Source of the DNA: Symsagittifera roscoffensis
Lineage: Eukaryota > Xenacoelomorpha > Acoela > Convolutidae
Assembly: GCF_963678635.1 (NCBI RefSeq)
Contig: NC_087062.1
Span: 29,286,833 to 29,350,832 of the forward strand
Length of the DNA: 64,000 nucleotides
Reading direction: 5' to 3'
This document shows positions 21,830-31,000 of this stretch, one piece after another (the stretch's first letter is position 1; each line of letters opens with the position of its first letter). A program made the translations under genes and the position numbers. Below the pieces are notes generated by a model, which saw only the letters and a list, made by a program, of their open reading frames with translations, had not been told where the DNA came from and did no database searches.

Positions 21830-24800
21830 AAAACATTACGGTTTGTAAAGTTTGATTTGTAGTCCAAATTGCAAAAAATAATAAATAATGCCAAATCTTT
21901 TAGTTGTTGTTTTGGGTTTTGCAAACATAAATGTAAGCAACCAAAGCCATTAATATTGTCCTTGAGCTCAGTTTTGCCTATTTTGTCCATTTTTTTCACA
22001 AAAAATATCATGAGACAAAAACTTGAAAAAAGACTTGGGCAGGTAACGGTCGGGAACACATGAGCCGAGAACAAGTATTCATGAGCTTATCCTTTCCAAC
22101 AATTTTTTCTTCTATAAGCTTATAGAGGTTTTTTGGTGGCTTAGGCAATTTACACGTCATAAAAACATTTAAAAGTTTTTAAATTCAAAATTTTGAGCGT
22201 CTTTTATTTGAATAAGTTAAAGTTTTGGAAATAATCTGGATATCAGTTTCTTCCAGTTTGGTAAATAGCTGATAAAGCTGCATGAGAATATTTTTTAATT
22301 CATTGGATATGAGTGAAAATCTTTGATTTTTTTACTGTACTTCGCTGAAATATTTTTTGATCTTTCTTTAAAACTCGAAACAAAACTAATTTTGGAAAAA
22401 AAAAATTGTCTCATTTTTTTTCATCTTTTTTAAAAAATTTTCCCTCGACAAACTGTAAAAATTCAAACAAATGACAATGGTTTTAGAAGATTGAAAATCT
22501 ATCAAAAAAAAGAACCGGAAAACTTTTTGAGGGGTTTTAATTGTCAATTACATCTGAATTGCACAAAAGGTAACGCTCGTCAACGTTGTTTTGAGCAGAA
22601 AAAACCATCAATTTTCAATATCTTTCAACTCTACAAAAAATATCCCGAGTAATTAATTTTTTTAAATTGAAATTACAAAGTCAACTGAAAATTTAGCTTA
22701 TTCCTCTGAACAAAGGCAAGATTTAAAACCAAGATTTCTCAGAAAAAAATCATAGCCGAGTTGACACGTTCCACGTTTCGAAATTCAGAAAACAAGCGGC
22801 AAGCTACAGAAAAAAAATCCAATAATCAAAACCAATAAAAATGGTTATGTGAATTAATCTAATAATCTGCTTTGCAGAACCTATTGAAAACCGATTTTTG
22901 GTATTTCACCCAGATATAAAAATTTCAAGCAAAGAAGACTGCTTGTATCAGCGAAAAGTTCTGAATATTTTTATCATCCTTCTGTTTCTAAAAAAATTTC
23001 CCGAAACTCTTACTTCATGATATTATACCAAAAGAGAAAAATCCTTCAAATCTAATGTAAAAAAAGAACTGATTAATTTTTCATCTTCTTAAATCTTAAC
23101 TGGATTAACAGCATATGATCATTTTTTAATCGGATTACTTTGCCTTTCAATTCTCGTACTTCAAAAGAAAACTCAAACTTTCTAGCACTGAAATTATCCC
23201 TATCTGTCAGTTATTCAACACCGTTACAACGTCAGGTAATTTTAAAAAAAGAAATAGCTTGGGCAATTGTTTTTTTTTGGCATACAAAAGTCCGTCAAAA
23301 ACATTTAATTTAAATGTAAGAAAACAAGACCAAAAATTCCCGAGTTTAAATTGTTCATCATTTTCTTCGAAATAAGAATGAACAACGAGTTAATATATTT
23401 TGATAATCCAGTCAATCAGTGCTATGGAACTATTTTACCCATTTTCGAAAAGTCGTTTTTTGGGTGAGAGTGAAAAATTCAAAACTATACATATGATTTT
23501 AAGAAGCATGCAGAAAAACGCAGAATGATTAAATTGTAATTCCATTGCGTATTACACCGAAGCATTAAAAAATATAGAACATGGAGGCTCAATAGTTTTT
23601 GTCTCAAGCAGTAAAGTAAATAGTTTAAAAAAAAGCAAATTCTCAATGAATTTTTGAATGCTCTCTGTAAAGGTTTTAATTGTTTTGGGTGCTAATATGA
23701 TTTGTACTTTAGACAAACTCAAATCTACAAGACTTCAATTCTAATGAGTGGAATAAAAAAACTGCTGTACAGTAATTACGGTCATTTTTACTTTCCAATT
23801 TTACTTATTCACAATATTCTAATACTTAAAGTTAAAGCCGAAATTTTTAACAAGACCTTTGTATCACTTGTTGCTCCAGAACAAAGTTATTTGATAGTTT
23901 TCTAGAAAAATTTGTTCGGATAAGGTAGTTTTGATTTAAAAAATGCAAATTGAGATCATTTCGAAAAAAAAAAATGAAAGTGCGTTGTCAGAGTACGGTC
24001 ATTTTTCAATTGCTAATCCTGAATTTTTATCTCAGACTTGGTCATTTCAATAGCCATTTAACAGTTAACTTTCAATTTTGTGTTATATAAAACAATGGTT
24101 TTTCGTGTAAACTGTTTGAGAAGTATTTCAATTTTTTCAAAGGGCTATGACTGATTTAGAGAAGTAACTTAATTATTTTCAAAGTCATTGTCACTGTTTT
24201 TCATCATCTTGTATCAAATTACTTATTCACTTGAAGTATAAAAAATATAACCCTAGATAAACGTGAAGTTATAGAAATATTGGGTTAGAAAATTCAATAA
24301 TGAAAATTTGTGTTGGGTTAAATTGAAGCAATAAGATATAATAAAATTTAGAAATAAATTAATCGTTTAATGAAGTTTTCAATTATATGAGTTTTTGAAT
24401 GATAGCGAAAAAAAATGTCGTCTAATATGGTGGACATATAGAAGAAAAACAGTTTCAGCAGTAAGGATTGGCGCCCCGACTGTACTGATCAGTTTTTTCC
24501 TATTGATTTTCTTATAGATAAATACTTGAAAAATCTGCTGTAAACTGTTTTGAATTGAACAAAACGTTACTTTTGGAAAAAAAACCTCTAGATAAATTTT
24601 TGAGAAACTCACGCGCGTTTCGATAATTTTATCAATGAGGCTAAAACGTGATTTGACACTAAGGTATCTAGTTTCTCATATTCGTTTTCTAAATGGCCCA
24701 TTGAAAAACTGTTACATGATATTGGATGCTCGTTTTAATTTCTAAATTTAAAACAGTTCTAAAGCTCAATCATATTTTACCTCATTGAACATATCAAAAA

Positions 24801-26481
24801 CACATTCAGTTTTTTTAAGTATAAAAAAGCGCAAAACTTAATCACTTTTCTGAGCAAAACTGATTCAATACGAAGAAAAACAATCAAAATATGTGGCATT
24901 CATGCCATCAAGAGCTCTAAAAACAAATTGATGAGAATATAAGACTTAGAATATGACGTGCTGAAACGCAAACACGAATAGGCTGTAGCGAAAGAGTAGC
25001 GCACAATGGTCCACCCACAATTATTGCGATGAAAAATTTAATTTAAAGCAAATCTTGAAACCAAACTTTCGATAATTTCATAGAGGGCAGCTGTGATCAT
25101 TTGCTTTCAATCTTATGATAAAGCTTTGTTTGAATTCTCAGTGACAGTTGTCCAAAACCATCCTTCAAATATATTTTAGAGAGAGAATAGCTCAATTTGC
25201 ATTTCATTATCGACTTGTGTAGTAAATAAAAACGAGCTAAATATTGCACGAGAAATTTTGTGAATAAATTGAGACACGCAAAATCAAGTGAACAAGTTCC
25301 GCGATGCATTGTTAGCTGTTTTTTTTTCGCATTTTTTCCTTCTAATTTGTTTTGGTTGATTATTATAGAAAAAATATTGCACTTGTATTTCAAATTTACG
25401 TTATTTTTTCAAGTTTTGCACCAGTAAATAAAATATTGCACTAGTTTCCAAAAAAAAACTACGAAAACATGCTGAACACATGTGTTTTATACAATGATTA
25501 ACGTTTGCTGTGGATTAGCCCACAATTTGTTCAACCACAGTGGTTGAGATAACAAAAGTTCGACAAATTTTTTTTTTAATGCTTTTTGATTTTTTGTTCT
25601 TAGTCAAGGTGGTCGTGAATGAAATCAAGTAGGATAAATTCTAAGAGCTCAAATTATTTCAAAACTTAACAATATTGATTGCAATGCTATGTCCAAAAAA
25701 TCATTGGAAAAAAATACTGCAATTGCATTACTGTAATTTTTTGCAATAGAAATAAATTGTAACAAGTTTCTGCTCAAATAACAATTAAAATTGATTTTGA
25801 AGGCTAGTCTCTCATTGTGTGATTTAAAATTGATGTGTAACTTAGTAGAAAAATAAAAACATACATAAAAATTTTTGTAAAAAAAAATTCGTTTCGATGT
25901 TAATATCAATGGGGCTTCAATCTGATGCTACACGCGCCTCCCCACGAGATTTCTCCAAAGTATTCATATTTGAACTAAAATACCAGCTAATCAATATTTC
26001 CTTCAGATCATTTTCAGACACGGCGTTTGAGCATCAACGTTTTATAAGTAGTTGGTGAGTATTTTGACAACATAGAAAAAAAAGGGTAACTTTTTTTATA
26101 TGCGTAGGCAAATACTATTCCAAAAAAATTGAATATGGTTGACATGCTGCAATCGAAAGAATTTGCCTGAATACAATGAGTCTTCATCTTAGAGTGTTAT
26201 AAAATGTTTCGGAGAGAAGAAGCGACAACTTAAGCTCCAAGAGAGAAATGTTACCAAAAGAGTGATCCAATGACAACAAATTCATAGTTAAGTTCCTCTC
26301 TTCATTTTTAGACCCTGGAGTGCTTCTTTCTAGAAAAAAAACATAACAAAAATTGTACGATTAGCGTTATATGTTTGAAGCGCTGATGATTAACATCCTC
26401 AGTCAATTTTTACAGTTTGATGCTTGTTAGTTTGATGCAATTTGTAAGTAAGAGTACGAACTGTTCAGTTAATCACGTATA
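21830..26481. other. Gene-poor AT-rich stretch, nothing recognised
   Basis: 4.6 kb of homopolymer-rich sequence on both strands. ORFs here (for example 21790-22074, 24379-24612, 25097-25393, all minus) are Phe/Lys/Leu-rich without motifs. No transposon termini or tandem arrays were seen. It may contain introns of a gene whose exons I cannot recognise. Confidence 0.4.
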
Positions 26482-27029
26482 GACTAGTATACAAAATTAA
26501 GTGCAAATTGAGGAATATACTCTGTAAAATTCCAGTTTTCAATTTACATTATAGAAAAACTTCATTCGAACTTCAGTTAATTTTTTTTATTGACCGAGAG
26601 CAAATAATCAGAGCTACCATCTGTGAAAGCACAAAATTTAGTTTCAATGACTTACCAATGTAATCTCGGTCTAAAATTGCCAGTTTTGCTTATCTGCAAA
26701 GTTTGTTTTTGCTTCGCGTGAATAAGTAACAAACATCTTAGTTTAGTAGAACTTTCACACTGGTGTTTCCATTTTCTCGCCGAGAATATTTCACTTAGCA
26801 TGAACAAATTTTTTACTCCGCTTATTCAAGAAAAATTTCACTACGATTCAAAACTTATTGCAGATGATCAAAACTGGCATTTTCACACCCGGACTACATT
26901 GGTCATTGAAATCAAACTTTGGTACTTTCACAGATGGTAGTCTGATTATTTGCTCTCGGTCAATGTAAGAATTTTACTGAATTTCGAAGAGTAAAATCCT
27001 GAATTTGCCCTTACTTTTGTCCACTAGTG
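26482..27029. mobile_element. Foldback MITE with Tc1/mariner-like ends and TA target
   Basis: The right end reads, on the minus strand, CACTAGTGGACAAAAGTAAG. The left end reads GACTAGTATACAAAATTAAG. Both abut TA (26480-26481 and 27030-27031). Subterminal arms ttgaccgagagcaaataatc (about 26594) and the complement (about 26941-26965) are nearly identical, and homology between the halves continues almost to the centre. TA target and CACTAGTGGACAAAAG-type ends are typical of Tc1/mariner derivatives. No transposase ORF. Confidence 0.82.
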
Positions 27030-27247
27030 TACAACGAACGATATTAAGTGAGTTATGACGATAAAAAATAAATTATAAGAGTAAAAGAATATATGAATAT
27101 ACAAGAATATATTAAAATATATTTAAAAACAAAAAGTTTTACAAAAATTTTGTACGCCATAATTTGCCGATTCGCAGGCTCAATTCTGGATATCTGTCAG
27201 AAAGAGAATGTTTTATGAATAGCTGATGGTCCTTATTTCTCTGCAGA

Positions 27248-27673
27248 TTATGTTTTCCCCGATTCTGATAGAGGTTTTGCTGATTTTGTCACATTGCCTT
27301 TTTTCGCTACTTTTTTTTTTATTTTCCTTCTATGTTTGGTCTTCTTTGAGTCTTCATTTTGTTGTTCTTCTGCAAATTGACTTTTAAGCACCCCAATGTC
27401 AATTTTTGAGCTTTCTTGATAATTATTCTTAGGCTCATAGTCAACAATGTTAAGTTGAACTTCGTTTATACTTTTCTTTGCTTTCTCTTCAAAAACTTTT
27501 TCCTCGTCCCCTTTTTTTCGTCTTTTTAATCTATCGTGTTCGCGAGCTACCATTGTGAAAATATCAACTTTTTGTTTGTTTTTGTAATAAACAATTAGTC
27601 CAAGAACTGTACAAGCTACCGCCAACACTGTGACAGGAATCAAGATGGATGCAACATGATAATTGTAGGCCAT
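27248..27673 (-). CDS. Small single-pass membrane protein with Lys-rich cytoplasmic tail
   Basis: The ATG at 27673 opens MAYNYHVAS, a very short N-terminus, followed by one strong membrane segment (ILIPVTVLAVACTVLGLIVYY, about residues 10-30). A basic stop-transfer KNKQK and a charged tail of about 105 residues follow, with KRRKKGDEEK and HRRKIKKKVAKK clusters. Total 141 codons. The frame extends 8 codons upstream only with a TTG. The layout suggests N-outside/C-inside topology with no signal peptide. I do not recognise the family. It could be a complete single-exon gene or a terminal exon. The ordered hydrophobic-then-basic design makes a chance ORF unlikely. Confidence 0.6.
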   Translation of the reverse strand: MAYNYHVASILIPVTVLAVACTVLGLIVYYKNKQKVDIFTMVAREHDRLKRRKKGDEEKVFEEKAKKSINEVQLNIVDYEPKNNYQESSKIDIGVLKSQFAEEQQNEDSKKTKHRRKIKKKVAKKGNVTKSAKPLSESGKT

Positions 27674-27697
27674 TTTGGTCGTGCTATTGACGATCAA

Positions 27698-28480
27698 AAT
27701 GTTAACTGATAAAAAAAGTTCAAACGTGAAAAAATAATTTTTGATGTTTATCCAATTTGATCACAACATTGAAAAGTGTTTAAGCCTGGTTGGCATTAAC
27801 TCGGTTGATCACAGACTAACCAATTCAGCCACCCATTATTATAATTTTTCATGCAAGGTCATTTCTGTTTCATGGTAATTATACTCAGTCTCTAATATCT
27901 GCAAGGCTCTGAGAAGTAAGTACAATATTATATTTTTACAAAAAATAACTATATAAAAAAAAACTAAATTTGAATATCCGCCAAAATTCTTTTTAAGATA
28001 TTATACGTAAAAATAATAACATTAAAAGTGAATGCCAAACAGTTTTCTAAAGAAGCAAGGGTTTAAACACAACAGTCTTTTTTAGCATCTGGCATCAAAA
28101 AAGTGTTCCCAGGTTTGTGTTGTATCGCAGGTCGTATGAAGATTATTACGATTAACTTCAATATTCTTAAGTTATAATTAATTTATGTTGATGCTTTTAG
28201 ATTCGCTGAGTTGTTTAGTTGTTTCAATTGTACATTTTTTTCTTTTGTTAATAATAACAAGCTTTTTTTTGGTTAAACTTTTTGGAATCAAGTAAAATAT
28301 TTTGCACAGAATCTATGTAAAATTTTCTACATCGAGTAAAATTTTCCTCTGCTCTCAATTTATTTTTTTCGGCTGATAGTTATTGAATCTATTATGATTT
28401 CTCTGTTAATATGTCGCCCCATACATGGTTCCTACTCAGACATTAATCGCATTGTATTTGGTAACTTGACAAGTCGGTTT
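27698..28480. other. Intergenic AT-rich DNA
   Basis: No ORF or repeat recognised. Upstream side of the small membrane-protein gene. Confidence 0.35.
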
Positions 28481-28670
28481 TTTTCCTCCCCACCTGCAAA
28501 TATTTTCAGGTAGAATGATGAATGTTCACATTGTCCGAGTTGTTATGAAAGTTTACTTGCGGGCTACCTGGGCCATGACCAACATATTTATCCTGCATAG
28601 TTGACCTTCTAAACCATTTTGCCATTCCACAAATTTGTTGATTATGCAAGATGAATGATAATAGACAAGG
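28480..28670. repeat. Interspersed repeat (CCTCCCCACCTGCAAAT family), partial
   Basis: cctccccacctgcaaat, cattgtccgag, ttgttatgaaa and catatttatcctgcatagttgacctt match the copy at 44862-45045 in order. The copy there has a complementary right end (gaggtggggg). Here the right end is not recognisable. Confidence 0.65.
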
Positions 28671-29059
28671 GCAAATATTTCTTACCAGCTCTTATAAAAT
28701 AATTGAAAATGCCTGATTACAATTCCCGCAAAATTAAAAAAATTTCAAACATTTGTTTTCTTTTAATTAAAAAATCCCAATTTTCAAACAATAAAATTAC
28801 GCCGTGTATTTTCTATTGCTTAAAAACTTCACGTATTTTTACTCGTGGGCTCCAAGGATTTTATAGAATTGGTTCCAACGTTTTTGGAGTCTCTCTCAAC
28901 CCCAGTTTATAAGACTTTATGACACCTTTTTGTCTGTTGATATTTGTATTTTGTTGTCTTCCCAGTTTATACGATAGTTTAATTCATCTCCTTAAAGTAA
29001 TTGAGTTGATGTTTGTAAGAAAAGACTTAGTAAGGCTCAGTAGACCTCAAGCTAGAAGT

Positions 29060-29180
29060 AGAAAGAGTGAGAGAGATATGAGAGAGTGTGTGAGATATGA
29101 GAGAGAGGAGGGAGAAGAGAGAAGAGAGGAGAGAGAGATAGAGAGAGAGTGCGTGTGAGATTTGAGAGAGAGGAGAGAGA

Positions 29181-29211
<31 letters not shown>

Positions 29212-29333
29212 TGTGTGTGTGTGTGTGTGTGAGATATGCGAGAGAGGAGAGATAAGAGAGAAGAGAGAAGAGAGAGAGAGAGAGAGAGTGTGTGTGTGTG
29301 TGTGTGTGTGAGATATGCGAGAGAGGAGAGATA

Positions 29334-29371
<38 letters not shown>

Positions 29372-29455
29372 GAGAAGAGAGGAGAGAGGAGAGAGGAGAG
29401 AGGAAAGAGGAGAGAGGAGAAAGAGAGAGAAAGAGAGCGAGATGGTGGCAGAGCT
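29060..29455. repeat. Purine-rich (AG)n/(GT)n satellite, about 75-bp higher-order units
   Basis: Nearly 400 bp is almost purely A/G on the plus strand, broken by GT runs. The motif gtgtgtgagatatgcgagag followed by aggagagataagagag repeats about four times, starting near 29085, 29150, 29212 and 29289, with the GT run growing along the array. The long Ser/Leu ORFs on the minus strand are its translation and not genes. Confidence 0.9.
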
Positions 29456-31000
29456 CGTCCTGAGACACTGAGTTCCGCGGCAGTCACTCGGTTATAACTT
29501 AAAACCAACAATCTAATCATTATACTAAACCGAATGCTTCAAAAATTGAGTTGTTAGCTGAACCTATTTGGTATGAAATAATCATTATTTTATGCAACTG
29601 TACAAACTGGGGAAAACTGGGGAAAATATTACAAATCTCTTGTCATTGCGGATTTTACTGGCAGGAAAGAGCTTAGAGAGTTTGATAACACCACCGCAAG
29701 AGATGCATTTCTCACAACCAACTTCGAAAGTCGAAACAAAAACCATAAAACAACATCTCAGTATGGCATAGTGCTGATTTAAACTATCCGTACAAAGCAA
29801 TTATAACATTCATTATATAAAACCAAAATTTTTAATATTGGCAATTTTTCTGCCTAATGCATTTTCCGCCTTTTAAGAAGTTGTTTTGATCAATCACATG
29901 ACTCGACTCAAATTTTATCCGTTTCCAAGCTGGATTAGCTCACTGCCTGATTTTCTATACTCGCCAATAGAAATATAACTTGTATGAATTACCACGAAGA
30001 AATAGGACACTTACGAACCTCTGCTTTTTATATCTGTACTGAGAAATTTTTATAGCTGGATGAACTTCACTCAAAAGCAACCTTTTAAAAAAACTATTAA
30101 AAAAAATAGATAGGCAATGGTTTCAAAAAAATTGATTTTAAGTGAACACAAGCGAAATTACATTGATGATTTCTTAACGAAAAATTGATCTATTTTTCTC
30201 TTCAAAAGTGTCATAAATTGTGTTCAAGTCTTTAACATGTTCTCATAATTTCAACAATAACAATTCATAGTCATATAGGCGTCCCTGTAGAAAAGAAACC
30301 GAATGATGGAAAACTAGTTTCAGCTAATCAGATTTTTGGGCATTCAAAAAATATCAAAGAAATTTTAAAAACTTCAAATTAAGCAAACAAATTGAAGCTA
30401 TTAAAATTAATGAATCTTCAAAATTTTTCAGTGGAAAAAACTACTGCTGAAGTTCAATTTCTGCTAACTTTGACTTCAAATTCGTGCAAAAACCATAAGG
30501 CGAGTAGAAACTTCTGACGTGTCTGATTGATTGAAAATCATCATTGGTCCCTCCATCATGCGAACATGAAAAAGTACGCAGTCGCAGCAAAAAAATTTGC
30601 GACAGAGAATGAAAGTTCAGAACGAAAGCAAAATTTGAAACATTTTTTGTTGCTGATAACCTTTTCAATAGCGACTGGTCAATTGCGTACCTCTGTCCCA
30701 CCTGTTTTTGTCACGCTCCTCGAATATAAACTGTTAAGATAAATCACGTTTAAATTTTGTTGTTATTAATCACAATTCTTGCAAATTTATCAATCACATC
30801 ATATTAATCAAACGAATGAAGAAATCACCTTTCAAATTGAAGTCAGAATTGACATTTTAAACTCATCAAGCGCATAATTTTTGTTTAACTCATTATTTTT
30901 CAAATATTGATTTTGAGCAATCGTTTATCACAATTTTGCTTTTGTATTTAATTAACTTCCTTTTAAAATCCCTTAGGATTTGTTTATATTAATACACACT
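29456..31000. other. Intergenic DNA downstream of the four-CAP gene
   Basis: AT-rich, with only short unsupported ORFs. Transcript ends of the minus-strand CAP gene should lie in the right part. Confidence 0.4.

Noticed and set aside
29047-29520. 157- and 138-codon Ser/Leu-rich ORFs on the minus strand
   Set aside because: Pure translation of the (AG)n/(GT)n satellite.
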